Shown here: positions 27,990 to 36,979 of the stretch, in pieces
Layout: each line of letters begins with the position of its first letter
Numbering within the stretch: the stretch's first letter is position 1
DNA from: Rhodopila globiformis
Lineage (GTDB): Bacteria > Pseudomonadota > Alphaproteobacteria > Acetobacterales > Acetobacteraceae
NCBI RefSeq assembly: GCF_002937115.1
Contig: NZ_NHRY01000245.1
Coordinates: 36,875-100,874, forward strand
Direction of reading: 5' to 3'
DNA: 64,000 nt
Notes under the pieces: generated by a model
The model's input: only the letters and a program-made list of their open reading frames with translations
Told to the model about the DNA's origin: nothing
The model's database searches: none
Program-made: the position numbers and the translations under genes

Positions 27990-29237
27990 TTACCCGGCCG
28001 GCGCCGCCAGCAGCACCCGGTTGATCCGCTCCAGCGCCGTGAACGTCTGCTGCCAGGCCTTCGCGAACGCCTCCGGCTTCGTACCGCGCCCGGCCAGCAC
28101 CGCCGCGATCTGGCCGACGCTGCGCTGCCCGTCGATCAGCTTCAGGATCGCCGGGGCCAGCGGCGGCAGCGCGACCGGGATGCGCAGGCCGTCGAAGGCC
28201 GCCAACAGCGTCCCGTCCGGCCGCATGCCGCGCACCAGCGTCTCGCCGTCGATCTCCCGGCAGATCGGCACGGCCTCGGCGGCGCCCGGGTCCGGCCGGC
28301 GGACCGGATCGCCGGTCCGCACGCAATAGACGATGTGCACCGACATGTTGCCGGCCAGCGCCTCGGCCAGCGCGGCGCGTTCGGTGACGTCCATCCCCTC
28401 CAGCCGGGCGCGCAGCTTCGGGTCTGGCAACAGCGGCACCGGGTCGTAACGCATCGGCTCCATCCACGACACGACGCGGAGGCCGGCCGACGCCAGCAGG
28501 GCATGGAATTCCGGCACGGTGTAACAGCGGTCGCGCGGATTCAGCAGCAGATCGTACAGCCCGGCATCGCCGCCATCGATATGATCGCCGAAGTACCGGT
28601 TGTGCTTCAGCCACTGCGTGTCCGGCAGGTGCTTGATCACCCGGCGGGCGACATCCAGCCGCTGCTGCGGCGTGTCCTCGGCCGGGGCGAGGCGGCGCAG
28701 CACGTCCTGGATCATATAGACCCCCGTGCGGCCGTGCGGCGCATAAACCATCAGCCCCAGGCCACCGCCCGGAGCCAGCACCGACAGCAGGGCGCGCAGT
28801 CCCTCGGCCGGGTCGGGCAGATGGTGCAGCACGCCGCAGCAATCGACGTAGTCGAACGGACCCAGGCCCAAGCCGGGCAGGTCGAGCAGCGAGCGCTGCT
28901 CCCAGGCGATGTTCTCCAGGCCACGCACCTGCGCCCTGCCCCGGGCAACCGACAGCGCGGCGGCGGAGCGGTCGAGCCAGGTCACCCGCCCGGGACGTCC
29001 CAGCCGCGCCATCTGCTGCGCCAGCATGATCGTCGCATCGCCCGTACCGCCGCCGGCGATCAGCGCACGCAGCGGCCGCGTGGCCGGGCGGGCGGCGCCG
29101 AACACCCAGTGGTCGATCTCGCGCAGGTGGCCCGGGCTGCCGACGATCAGCCGCTTCGCCTCGTCGCGCGGGTCGCGCCGGGGATATGGGTAGGCTTCGT
29201 ATTGCTCGGCCAGTCTTTGGTCGGTTGCATCGCTCAT
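27990..29237 (-). CDS. class I SAM-dependent methyltransferase
   Basis: Protein of 415 aa with a methyltransferase domain at about 55-250: motif I ALIAGGGTGDAT at 58-69, an acidic WLDRSAAALSVARGRA strand end, and DYVDCCGVLHHLPDP as motif IV. The N-terminal QYEAYPYPRRDPRDEAKRL is typical of proteins annotated as methyltransferases with YPYPRR motifs. The C-terminal 150 residues (LVRGMRPDGTLLAAFDGLRI, QRSVGQIAAVLAGRG) look like a winged-helix or PqqD-like extension. The substrate is unknown. It diverges from the RNA methyltransferase gene with only 22 bp between starts. Confidence 0.85.
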   Translation of the reverse strand: MSDATDQRLAEQYEAYPYPRRDPRDEAKRLIVGSPGHLREIDHWVFGAARPATRPLRALIAGGGTGDATIMLAQQMARLGRPGRVTWLDRSAAALSVARGRAQVRGLENIAWEQRSLLDLPGLGLGPFDYVDCCGVLHHLPDPAEGLRALLSVLAPGGGLGLMVYAPHGRTGVYMIQDVLRRLAPAEDTPQQRLDVARRVIKHLPDTQWLKHNRYFGDHIDGGDAGLYDLLLNPRDRCYTVPEFHALLASAGLRVVSWMEPMRYDPVPLLPDPKLRARLEGMDVTERAALAEALAGNMSVHIVYCVRTGDPVRRPDPGAAEAVPICREIDGETLVRGMRPDGTLLAAFDGLRIPVALPPLAPAILKLIDGQRSVGQIAAVLAGRGTKPEAFAKAWQQTFTALERINRVLLAAPAG

Positions 29238-29259
29238 GCCGCCGGCATAGACCGCCGGC

Positions 29260-29847
29260 ATGGTTGAGGCCAGATCACGCGGCTATTTCGGCATCGGCGC
29301 CGAGGGTATCTCCAAGTCCGCCAATGTCGGCGCGTTGCTGCGCACCGGGCATGCGTTCGGCGCGGCGTTCTGCTTCACCATCGGCACCGGCTGGGACTCG
29401 CGCGCCGGGCGCACCGCCGATACCGCCGACACGCCGCTGCATGTGCCGATGTGGCGCTACGCCACGGTGGCCGACCTGTCGCTGCCGCGCGGCTGCAAGC
29501 TGGTGGGGGTGGAGCGGGTGGAGGACGCGATCGACCTTCCGTCCTTCCGCCATCCGCTGAATGCCGCCTACGTCCTGGGACCGGAACGGGCCGGTCTGTC
29601 GGCGGCGCTGCTCGCCCGCTGCGATCACGTGGTGAAGATCCCCACCCGCTTCTCGCTGAACCTGGCGGTGGCCGGCGCGCTGGTGCTGTACGACCGCCTG
29701 TTGCAGCACGGCCGTTTCGCCGAGCGTCCCGTCGGCTCGCTCGGGCCAATCGAGGCACCGGGGCCGACGGGACACGGACCGCCGCGGTTCCGGCGGACCA
29801 TCCCGGACTGGCTGGCGCCGCCTGACGAGAATGCGAAGAAGCCATGA
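29260..29847 (+). CDS. SpoU/TrmH-family RNA methyltransferase
   Basis: SPOUT-fold methyltransferase of 195 aa acting on tRNA or rRNA ribose. Motif 1 is in KSANVGALLRTGHAFGAA, motif 2 is YVLGPERAGLS, and motif 3 is IPTRFSLNLAVAGALVLYDRLL. The C-terminal 45 residues are a proline- and glycine-rich tail. It is the first gene of a plus-strand run to rlmN, so two RNA modification genes flank the IalB-like gene. The exact target position cannot be read from sequence. Confidence 0.88.
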   Translation: MVEARSRGYFGIGAEGISKSANVGALLRTGHAFGAAFCFTIGTGWDSRAGRTADTADTPLHVPMWRYATVADLSLPRGCKLVGVERVEDAIDLPSFRHPLNAAYVLGPERAGLSAALLARCDHVVKIPTRFSLNLAVAGALVLYDRLLQHGRFAERPVGSLGPIEAPGPTGHGPPRFRRTIPDWLAPPDENAKKP

Positions 29848-29896
29848 TTCCGTCGCGCTTGATTCGGCGGCGACGCGGACATTATTGCTGCGCCGC

Positions 29897-30430
29897 ATGA
29901 TCAAGCGCCTCTTCTGGATTCCCCTCATCGTCCCGATTCTCGCCCTGCCTGTGGCAGCGGAATCGCGGAAACCGGCCCCCGCACACGTGCCCGCGTCCAA
30001 TGCCCCCAGGTCCATCGGCAGGTTCGAGGACTGGACGGCCGCGACGCACCAGGAGTCGGGGCAGACCGTGTGCTATGCCTTCACCCGGGCGCAAAGCTCC
30101 ACCCCGGCGCTGCCCGGCCGCGGCGGCGTCGTCCTGACAGTCACCGAACGGCCCTCGGGCCGCGACGCGGTGGCGATCGAGTCGGGATTCACCTATCCGG
30201 CGCATGCCTCGGTGACGGTGCAGGTGGATCAGGTGGGGCTGGAATTCTATACGTCCCACCGCGCCGCCTTCGCGCGGGATGGCAAGGCCGCGGTTGCCGC
30301 CCTACATAAGGGCGGCCGCGCCATCGCCCGCTCGCCCGGGCCAAAGGATATAGCCGTGACCGATACGTTCAGCCTGAGGGGCTTCAGCCCCGCCTACGCC
30401 GCCATCGTCAAGGCCTGCCCGGCGAAATGA
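29897..30430 (+). CDS. IalB-like secreted protein
   Basis: Small exported protein of 177 aa. The signal peptide [20 protein letters not shown] is followed by an IalB-like domain: [40 protein letters not shown] and [14 protein letters not shown]. IalB was named for invasion in Bartonella, but homologues are widespread in free-living alphaproteobacteria with unknown roles. A start 22 codons upstream is possible, but the ATG at 29897 puts the signal peptide first. The stop overlaps the rlmN start by 4 bp. Confidence 0.8.
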   Translation: MIKRLFWIPLIVPILALPVAAESRKPAPAHVPASNAPRSIGRFEDWTAATHQESGQTVCYAFTRAQSSTPALPGRGGVVLTVTERPSGRDAVAIESGFTYPAHASVTVQVDQVGLEFYTSHRAAFARDGKAAVAALHKGGRAIARSPGPKDIAVTDTFSLRGFSPAYAAIVKACPAK

Positions 30431-31590
30431 GTGACCTGACCGCCGCGGACCGGGATCGCATCCTGGCGAAGTCGGCGTTGTTCGACCCGCCGCCGGCTGC
30501 TCTGCCCGACGGGCGGCGGGATCTTGTCGGCATGGACCGGGCGGAACTGGCGGCCGAGTTGGCCGCCATCGGCGAGCCGGCGTTCCGCGTCAAGCAGGTG
30601 TGGCACTGGATCTACCACCAGGGCGTGGTCGATTTCAGCCGCATGTCGTCGATCGCCAAGCCCTTGCAGGCGAAGCTGGCCGAGCGGTTCGTCATCGGCC
30701 GCCCGGCGGTCGCCACCCAGCAGACCAGCACCGACGAGACGCGCAAATGGCTGTTCCGCTTCCGCGACGGGCAGGAGGCGGAGACCGTCTATATCCCCGA
30801 TCCCGTCGAGGACCGCGGCGCCGTCTGCATCTCCAGCCAGGTCGGCTGCACCCTGTCGTGCCGCTTCTGCCATACCGGCACTCAGACGCTGGTGCGCAAC
30901 CTGGGCGCGCCCGAGATCGTCGGGCAGTTCATGGCGGCGCGCGATTCCTACGGCGAATGGCCGTCGCCGAAGGGCGAGACGCCGCGCCTGCTGTCCACCA
31001 TCGTGCTGATGGGCATGGGCGAGCCGTTGTACAACTACGCCAACGTCGCCAAGGCGATGAAGATCGTCATGGACGGCGAAGGCATCGGCCTGTCGCGGCG
31101 GCGGATCACCCTGTCCACCTCCGGCGTGGTGCCGATGATGGACCGGGCGGGGGCCGAGCTTGGCGTCAATCTTGCGATCTCGCTGCACGCGGTGCGCGAC
31201 GACCTGCGCGACGAACTGGTGCCGCTGAACCGCAAATACCCGATCAAGGAACTGCTGGCCGCCTGCCGCCGCTACCCCAGCGCCTCGAACGCCCGGCGGA
31301 TCACCTTCGAATATATCATGCTGAAGGGCGTGAACGACTCGGAGGCCGAGGCCCGCGAACTGGTGCGGCTGATCGCCGGGCTGCCGGCCAAGGTGAACCT
31401 GATCCCGTTCAATCCCTGGCCTGGCTCGCGCTTCGAACCGAGCACCAAGGCGGCACTGGACCGCTTCGCCGCCATCGTCAACGCGGCAGGGTTCGCCTCG
31501 CCGATACGGACACCGCGGGGGCAGGATATCCTGGCGGCATGCGGCCAGTTGCGGACCGAGAGCCGGCGGGAGCGGGCAGGAGTCCGGTGA
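30427..31590 (+). CDS. rlmN: 23S rRNA (adenine2503-C2)/tRNA methyltransferase
   Basis: Radical SAM enzyme methylating A2503 of 23S rRNA and A37 of some tRNAs, 387 aa. The [4Fe-4S] motif CTLSCRFC has Cys141, Cys145 and Cys148. Also visible: [20 protein letters not shown] at the N-terminus, [44 protein letters not shown] and the C-terminal [15 protein letters not shown] containing the second methyl-transfer cysteine. It begins in an ATGA overlap with the IalB-like gene. Length is normal. Confidence 0.96.
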   Translation: MSDLTAADRDRILAKSALFDPPPAALPDGRRDLVGMDRAELAAELAAIGEPAFRVKQVWHWIYHQGVVDFSRMSSIAKPLQAKLAERFVIGRPAVATQQTSTDETRKWLFRFRDGQEAETVYIPDPVEDRGAVCISSQVGCTLSCRFCHTGTQTLVRNLGAPEIVGQFMAARDSYGEWPSPKGETPRLLSTIVLMGMGEPLYNYANVAKAMKIVMDGEGIGLSRRRITLSTSGVVPMMDRAGAELGVNLAISLHAVRDDLRDELVPLNRKYPIKELLAACRRYPSASNARRITFEYIMLKGVNDSEAEARELVRLIAGLPAKVNLIPFNPWPGSRFEPSTKAALDRFAAIVNAAGFASPIRTPRGQDILAACGQLRTESRRERAGVR

Positions 31591-31614
31591 TCGCCGCCAT
31601 GGCTGGCAGGAAAG

Positions 31615-31760
31615 CGCCCCATACGCATCAGGATAAGCGGACTGGCGGAGCAAGGGCTTCTCCCTCACCGTCATGGCCGGGACACGCCCGGCCATGACGG
31701 TGAGAGAACGGCCGCGGCGCCAAATCCTTCTCCACCAATCGCCCTATCCCGATATCTAAC
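31615..31760. repeat. module C palindromic repeat after rlmN
   Basis: Contains ACGCATCAGGATAAGCG, then CACCGTCATGGCCGGGACAC paired with GCCCGGCCATGACGGTGAG, then CGGCGCCAAATCCTTCTCC. The same string of modules occurs at 45.6, 50.0-50.2 and 52.7-52.9 kb, often inverted. No gene is seen in 31591-31873. Confidence 0.75.
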
Positions 31761-31873
31761 AAGAAACTACCCCGATGGTGGGGGACGAGCCTGCCGTGGT
31801 CGCCCCATAGCTTCATACAGAGTGGGCCGGCCGCGCCGGCCGGTGGTGAACTATGGGGTCCGTCGCGGCCTGA

Positions 31874-33676
31874 TCAGGCCGACCGGTTGCCCGCGGTTAC
31901 CTCCTCGCGCTCCCAGGCGCTCTGCGGATGCGCCGGAGAGTTTGGGGGCGGGTAAGTCCCGTCGGCCACCTTGTCCGGGAAGCCCACCGGGCCAGGCCGA
32001 CCCAGCAGGTAGCCCTGGACGAAGGTGCAGCCCAGTGCCTTCACCATGGCAAGCTGTTGCGCCGTCTCGACGCCTTCGGCCGTTACATCCAGCCGCAGGC
32101 TGCGGCCCATGGCGATGATCGCCTGCACGATCGTTTCGGCTTCCGCGTCACCTTCCTCGACATCGCTGATGAAGCTGCGATCGATCTTGATCTTGTCGAA
32201 CGGGAATTTGCGCAGATAGCCCAGGCTGGAGTAGCCGGTGCCGAAATCGTCCATGGCGATGCTGACGCCCAGCGCCTTCAGCGCCTGCAGGACGCGCAGC
32301 GCGTTCTGCGTGTCGTCCATCAGGGTCGTCTCGGTGATTTCCAGCTCCAGCCGATGCGCCGGCAGGCCGGTTTGCCGCAGCACGTCGGCCACGGTGCCGA
32401 CGATCCCGGGCTGGATGAACTGGGCCGGCGACAGGTTCACCGCCAGGGTCAGCGGCTGCGGCCAGGCTACTGCCTCGGCGCACGCCGTCGCCAGCACCCA
32501 CTGGCCGATCGGCACGATCAGGCCGGAGGCTTCGGCGACGGGAATGAACGCGGACGGCGGGATGGCGCCGCACCGCGGATGTTGCCAGCGCAGCAGCGCC
32601 TCGTAGCCGGCGACTTCCATCGTCGCGGCATCGAGGAACGGCTGGTACGCCAGCGAGAACTGGCCGTCCCGCAGCGCGATGCGCAGATCCTGCTCCAGCG
32701 ACTGCTGCTCCTGCAGCTCTTCATCCGTCGTGGCTTCGGCGTGGCACCATGTGCCGCCGCCTGCCTGGCGGGCACGGCCCAGCCCCTGCTCGGCACTTCT
32801 GGCCATGGCGGCGACCGTGGCGCCGTCGCTCGGGTACAGCGCCAGGCCGACGCTGGCCGTCAGGACGACCGGTGGGCCACCGAGCTCGAACGGCAGCGCC
32901 AGCTCGGCGATGATCCGTTCCGCCAGCGCCGCGGTGTCGGCCGCCTTGTCCGCCAGCGGCTGGATGATCGCGAAATCGTCCGGCCCCAGGCGGGCGACGG
33001 TATCGGTGTCCCGCACGCATCGCCGCAGCCGGTGTGCCGCCTGGATGACGACCTGGTCCGCCGCCAGCGGGCCGATGGCGTCGCGGATGCCGCCGAACCG
33101 GTCGAGCTCGACGAACAGCACGGCAACGCCGACCGTGGCACGCTGCGACAGGGCCAGGGCCTTCCGCAACTGGTGCTCGAACAACTCGCGGTTGCCGAGG
33201 CCGGTCAGCGGATCGAACTGCACCAGGCGTTGGAGGTCGTGCTGCGTGGCTTGCTCCAGCGACAGATGGCGGACCGCGATGACGTGCCCGCCGGGCGCAT
33301 AGCCGTCCCGCCACAGCACCTCGACCGGGTGGGCATCGCCGCCCGGGCGGATCAGGTCGTGTTCGCCCGGCCGATCGGCCGCGGTCAGCGTCAGGCCACG
33401 GATCAGCGTGGTCAGCCGGCGGCCGATCAGTGCCTCGGCAGGCCGATCGGCCATGGCGCAGAGCGCCGGGTTGACGTCGCGGATGAAACCGTCCCGCTCC
33501 AGGATGATGCCTTCAAGCGTGGCATCGGCCAGGCCGCGAAGATGGTGGACCTGGCGCAGCCGCCGGGCGGCCAGAAGCCAGGACAGGGCGGCGCCAAGCA
33601 GCACGCCGGCCAGGACAGTCAGCCCGGCCAGTGCCAGATTGTCGTTCCAGGCGAGGCATCCGGCGGCCTTCAGCAT
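31874..33676 (-). CDS. PAS-GGDEF-EAL protein, probable c-di-GMP phosphodiesterase
   Basis: Membrane-anchored signalling protein of 600 aa. One N-terminal helix (about 13-36) precedes a PAS-like sensor (about 46-140), a GGDEF domain (about 152-310) and an EAL domain (about 325-570). The GGDEF signature is GPDDF at 231-235, so cyclase activity is probably lost or reduced. The EAL site is complete: EAL at 359-361, NLSPAQF, EITETTLM, AMDDFGTGYSSL, KIDRSFI and AEGVET. It most likely breaks down cyclic di-GMP. The ATG at 33676 follows AAGGGG and starts MLKAAGCLAW; eleven upstream codons are not needed. Confidence 0.92.
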   Translation of the reverse strand: MLKAAGCLAWNDNLALAGLTVLAGVLLGAALSWLLAARRLRQVHHLRGLADATLEGIILERDGFIRDVNPALCAMADRPAEALIGRRLTTLIRGLTLTAADRPGEHDLIRPGGDAHPVEVLWRDGYAPGGHVIAVRHLSLEQATQHDLQRLVQFDPLTGLGNRELFEHQLRKALALSQRATVGVAVLFVELDRFGGIRDAIGPLAADQVVIQAAHRLRRCVRDTDTVARLGPDDFAIIQPLADKAADTAALAERIIAELALPFELGGPPVVLTASVGLALYPSDGATVAAMARSAEQGLGRARQAGGGTWCHAEATTDEELQEQQSLEQDLRIALRDGQFSLAYQPFLDAATMEVAGYEALLRWQHPRCGAIPPSAFIPVAEASGLIVPIGQWVLATACAEAVAWPQPLTLAVNLSPAQFIQPGIVGTVADVLRQTGLPAHRLELEITETTLMDDTQNALRVLQALKALGVSIAMDDFGTGYSSLGYLRKFPFDKIKIDRSFISDVEEGDAEAETIVQAIIAMGRSLRLDVTAEGVETAQQLAMVKALGCTFVQGYLLGRPGPVGFPDKVADGTYPPPNSPAHPQSAWEREEVTAGNRSA

Positions 33677-33855
33677 GAAATTCCCCTTGACAGATTGGGG
33701 AAGTATCAATCGGAAGGGTTAGCGGATGGTTAACGCCGCCAGGATTTGTGCCGGCACAGAAGGCCAGGGGTTTCGCGTGTGCCGGGCGAGCCGTTGCATC
33801 GGCCTGACCGGATCACGCAGCGATCCGGCCGGGCCCATGCCTGCTCTGCAGGCGA

Positions 33856-34386
33856 TTACCGCACCGAGGTGATGGCGTTGCGGTCCTGCGCCCAGGCCTC
33901 GGGCGTGCTGGCCGGGTCGATCGGCCGCGACTTGCCATAGCTGATCGTCTGGATGCGGCCGCGGTTGACGCCGTGCGCCACCAGGTAATCGCGGTCCGCG
34001 TTGGCGCGGCGCTGGCCGAGGGCAAGGTTGTACTCCTCGGTGCCGCGTTCGTCGCAGTTGCCGGCAATCCAGATGTTGACCTGCGGATACTGCTGCAGCC
34101 ACGACGCCTGGCGGTCCAGCGTGGTCATCGCCCGCGGCGTCAGGTTGCTCCGGTCGGTGTCGAAGAAGATGCGGTCGCCGGCGGATTGCACCAGGTCCTC
34201 CTGCGAGCCGGGCGCCGCGCGGCCGGCGCCGCCCGCTCCCCCCGCTCCGCCCGGGCCGCCTTCGCTGTAGCCGCCTGCTCCCGCGGCCTGGCTGCCCGTT
34301 CCGCTGGCGTTCTTCGAGTCGTCGGACGACGAGCAGCCGCTGAGCAGGGCGGCGGCGAGCAGGCAGGCAACAGTCCAGTGCTTCAT
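33856..34386 (-). CDS. pal: peptidoglycan-associated lipoprotein Pal
   Basis: Outer-membrane lipoprotein of the Tol-Pal envelope system, 176 aa. The signal peptide ends in the lipobox LLSGC with Cys18 as the lipidated residue. A flexible Gly/Ala-rich linker (GGPGGAGGAGGAG) leads to an OmpA-like peptidoglycan-binding domain with GNCDERGTEEYNLALGQRRA and ISYGKSRP. GGAG precedes the ATG by 7 nt. tolQRAB and cpoB, which usually surround pal, are not next to it, so the gene stands apart from a Tol operon. Confidence 0.93.
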   Translation of the reverse strand: MKHWTVACLLAAALLSGCSSSDDSKNASGTGSQAAGAGGYSEGGPGGAGGAGGAGRAAPGSQEDLVQSAGDRIFFDTDRSNLTPRAMTTLDRQASWLQQYPQVNIWIAGNCDERGTEEYNLALGQRRANADRDYLVAHGVNRGRIQTISYGKSRPIDPASTPEAWAQDRNAITSVR

Positions 34387-34461
34387 GGAAAATCTCCGGG
34401 TGGGGATCACGCGATCGCGGGTATAGCGCAACGATCCCGAGTCGCGGGCGACTTCTACGCC

Positions 34462-35091
34462 TTAATCCGGAGAGGACGAAACCTTCAGGCCGGCCGGATC
34501 GGCCGTCGCCGGCACGCCGGCCTCGCCGTGATGCGATCGGGCAACGGTGTCCGCGTCCGCGCCGATCGGCTGCCGCAGCCGATCGGCGAGGGCGGCCGGA
34601 TCGATGTCCGCCGCGGCCTGGTGCCAGCTCGTGGCGAGGTCCCAGTCGCCGGAGTCAAGCGCGGCCTGGAGCGCGGGCAGGTCACGGAACGACATCTCCC
34701 CCGGCTGCTTCGGACAGAGCCGCAGCCGGGGCTCCAGTTCAAAGATCGGGCGGATCGCCTCGCTGATCGCGGCCAGCCGCGTGGCCGGCCATCCGGCGGG
34801 CAGAGCGGCGGCGAGGATGTCGATCAGCATGCCGCCGACAGTCACGGCCGATCGATCGGCGATGGCGGCGAGTTCCTGCTCGATGGCGGTGATGCGCGTG
34901 ACCAGTGCCGCGGCGAGATCCTGCCCGGCCCCGGCGGCGTCGGCCCGGGCAGCGCGGCATCCGGCGAGGAAGCCTTCGGTCCAGGCCTCGATCCGCGGGT
35001 CGGGCTCGTCCGGCGGCGACGGTGGCGCCTCGGCGACGGTATTGGGATGGAGGTAGGTGTTGAAATCCTCGAGCCAGGGCAGCGAGCGCAT
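34462..35091 (-). CDS. hypothetical protein, weakly FliH-like
   Basis: Protein of 209 aa without firm identity. The N-terminus (MRSLPWLEDFNTYLHP) is followed by a helical region, EAWTEGFLAGCRAARADAAG, then a C-terminal domain. The order of a GF(x)xG-like helix and the ending LDSGDWDLATSWHQAAADID resembles FliH/YscL stator proteins of flagellar or type III export ATPases, but no flagellar gene is nearby. The gene runs in the same direction as pal, 75 bp upstream of it. GAGG lies 5 nt before the ATG. Confidence 0.6.
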   Translation of the reverse strand: MRSLPWLEDFNTYLHPNTVAEAPPSPPDEPDPRIEAWTEGFLAGCRAARADAAGAGQDLAAALVTRITAIEQELAAIADRSAVTVGGMLIDILAAALPAGWPATRLAAISEAIRPIFELEPRLRLCPKQPGEMSFRDLPALQAALDSGDWDLATSWHQAAADIDPAALADRLRQPIGADADTVARSHHGEAGVPATADPAGLKVSSSPD

Positions 35092-35252
35092 GCATCCTCA
35101 CGCGGTGGGATGCGGTGGGTTGTACGACGCGCGGGTTAGCGAGTGGTTAATGCCGTCGGGGGGCGTTGCGCGCCGTGCGGGTCGGGATGGGACGAAGGGG
35201 GCACCGCACAGGCGATAATACAGCGGGGCACATTCCCCCGCCTCCCAATCGT

Positions 35253-35442
35253 CCTGGCTTGGCTGGTTCGGGCCATCTATTCAAGCACCTGTGCCGCAAC
35301 GGGTGGCCAGAACCAGCCGCACGCGCTACCTTAACGAGCTGGTGGCACGGTCATTGCCTCCTCGTCATGGCCCGGCTTGTCCGGGCCACCTATTCCAGCA
35401 CCTGTGCCACGACAGGTGGCCCGGACAAGCCGGGCCATGACG
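35253..35442. repeat. palindromic element A, one degenerate and one full copy
   Basis: The full copy at 35363-35442 starts CGTCATGGCCCGGCTTGTCC, has a loop ATTCCAGCACCTGTGCC and ends GGACAAGCCGGGCCATGACG, about 80 bp in all. A worn copy at 35253-35316 (GGCTTGGCTGGTTCGGGCCA, loop ATTCAAGCACCTGTGCC) lies just before it. The gap 35092-35549 has no gene. Confidence 0.85.
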
Positions 35443-35498
35443 GATAAGCAACGTGCCTCCCATGTTGGCGCCTGTACGCCGGCACCGGGCCATTCTGC

Positions 35499-35547
35499 GC
35501 AACCCGGGCGGCCCCCGCCGGTGCAACCCGGGCGGCCGCCGCCGGGC
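35499..35547. repeat. 24-bp direct repeat, two copies
   Basis: GCAACCCGGGCGGCC begins at 35499 and again at 35523, each followed by a CGCCGG segment. The pair adjoins the end of the small membrane-protein gene on the opposite strand and could fold into GC-rich hairpins. Confidence 0.7.
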
Positions 35548-35549
35548 GC

Positions 35550-35957
35550 CTACCGGGGCTGCTTCCTCTGCCGGGCAGAGGCCGCCATTTCCAGCACCGG
35601 CAGCATCATCTGGCTGGCGCTGAGCGTGTGCGGCAGGCCCTGGACCGCCCGGCGGCGGACATTCAGCGCTTCGACCTCGGTTTCGCTCGGCGTCGAGCTA
35701 CGCGCCACAAGGCCCAGGATGATGGCGATCACCAGATCTACGCCGCCGACGATCCCGGTGCTGGCGAGGAACGACAGGCGGGCATGAATCCACAGCGCGT
35801 CGAACGCGGCGATGTGCACGAACACCAGGACGGCGAGCAGGAACACCAGCGCCACGCCCGCCATCGCCGCCCGCGTCGCGACGCGGGACACCAGGCCGCG
35901 CAGGCGGACACTTTCAGCCTCCGCGGCGATGCGTGCGAGCCGGACCGGTCGCAGCAT
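35550..35957 (-). CDS. small membrane protein, holin-like
   Basis: Protein of 135 aa with two strong membrane helices (about 33-52, GVALVFLLAVLVFVHIAAF, and 65-85, GIVGGVDLVIAIILGLVA) between charged ends. The layout resembles the putative Actinobacterial/phage holin-like family often found beside DUF883 proteins, as here: the DUF883 gene ends 3 bp upstream. Probably an envelope stress or structural protein; no catalytic residues seen. Confidence 0.75.
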   Translation of the reverse strand: MLRPVRLARIAAEAESVRLRGLVSRVATRAAMAGVALVFLLAVLVFVHIAAFDALWIHARLSFLASTGIVGGVDLVIAIILGLVARSSTPSETEVEALNVRRRAVQGLPHTLSASQMMLPVLEMAASARQRKQPR

Positions 35958-35960
35958 CGG

Positions 35961-36296
35961 TCAGCGCATCACGCGGCCGATGATCCACCCGACGGTGGCG
36001 GCGACCAGCAGCGCGATAAGCGGCTGTTCCCGGACGCGGCCGGAGACCATCTCGGCCTGGTCGCGCATCACGCCGGACGCGCTGTCCATGGCGCCGCGCA
36101 TCGCGCCGGACGCGCTGTCCATGGCGCCGCGCATCGCGCCGGAGGCGTTGCCCACCGCCTCGTTGGCGCGGCTGGCATAGTCCGACATCGCCGGCTGGAC
36201 GCGGTCGCGCATCAGCCCCTCGACCTGGTGGCGCAGCCGGGCGATCTGGTCCTGGGCATCGTCGAGCTTGCTGCGGGTGGTACTGGTGAAGGCCAT
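35961..36296 (-). CDS. DUF883/ElaB-YqjD-like membrane-anchored protein
   Basis: Protein of 111 aa. The N-terminal half is helical (RSKLDDAQDQIARLRHQVEG), a middle repeat unit GAMRGAMDSAS occurs twice, and a C-terminal helix LIALLVAATVGWIIGRVMR anchors it in the membrane. ElaB and YqjD, its E. coli relatives, bind ribosomes at the inner membrane in stationary phase. GGAG precedes the ATG at 36296, and upstream in-frame codons to 36491 are rejected for lack of such a site. It forms a two-gene unit with the holin-like gene. Confidence 0.82.
   Translation of the reverse strand: MAFTSTTRSKLDDAQDQIARLRHQVEGLMRDRVQPAMSDYASRANEAVGNASGAMRGAMDSASGAMRGAMDSASGVMRDQAEMVSGRVREQPLIALLVAATVGWIIGRVMR
36071..36136. 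repeat. perfect 33-bp tandem repeat in the DUF883 gene
   Basis: The 33-bp unit beginning CGCCGGACGCGCTGTCCATG is present at 36071-36103 and 36104-36136, identical in both, with a third partial start (CGCCGGAGGCG) following. It encodes the repeated GAMRGAMDSAS. Being in frame, gain or loss of units would change only helix length. Confidence 0.88.
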
Positions 36297-36979
36297 GACT
36301 GTCTCCTTCCGAGTGCACTGTGGCTCAGAACAAGATCTAGGTAATCGGGTTGCATAACGAACCCCCGCCGCCCGCACCCTTTCGCGAGCGTGCGGGCGGC
36401 GGGATGGAGCGGGGCACAGGCCGCCGGCGTATCGGTCGATATACGGGCTCATAACGATACCATTGCGTAGCCGCTGCGGCGTCAGTAACATGCCGTAATG
36501 ACCGCCCTGCCCGCGCCCCTGGCATGGCTCGAGCCGGTTCCCCCGGCCGCCGGCCCGCTGCCGGGCGGAGCGCCCAAACCTGTCGCCTCATGATCCGCAG
36601 CCGCTGCCAACGCATCGTTGTCCGGGCATGCGCGTCATCCGTTACCGCCAGGGAGCTTTGATCGAGGCAGGCGTCCTGCCTCGGAGGATTGCTTGCATTC
36701 AGAATAATTGCGATATATCTTATATACCTGTATTGCATCGAGGCCGGTCACAGCCGAAGGCACAGCCCGGACAGGGAGACTCCCGCCACCAGCCGGAACG
36801 CCCGCGGCCACATCGGCCCAGCGGGGCAGCCCCGTCGCGTCCTTGCCTGATCGGCCCGGGCAACGGCGCGGTCGCCGCGCAGGCGACCGGATCATCCTGG
36901 CCGGAGTCCCGGCCGCCAACCGCGGCCGGCTACGGCCGGCGGCCAAACCGGCGCATTTCGGTTGCCGAAGGAGCACATA
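36297..36979. other. 683-bp intergenic region with AT-rich promoter-like core
   Basis: No convincing gene. Around 36690-36735 the sequence becomes AT-rich: TTGCAT, a 17-bp spacer, then TATCTT forms a reasonable plus-strand promoter, about 260 bp before the DUF6125-like gene. The left end holds a strong inverted repeat, listed separately. Short frames crossing the region lack ribosome sites and known domains. Confidence 0.4.
36364..36403. terminator. 14-bp GC-rich inverted repeat
   Basis: CCCGCCGCCCGCAC (36364-36377) pairs with GTGCGGGCGGCGGG (36390-36403) across a 12-bp loop. It lies upstream of the DUF883 gene start and not after any gene, so it may be a regulatory hairpin or a relic rather than a terminator for a known transcript. 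Confidence 0.4.

Noticed and set aside
35253..35442. Series of palindromes read as a CRISPR array
   Set aside because: Copies are 80 bp, dispersed and self-complementary, with no regular spacers.
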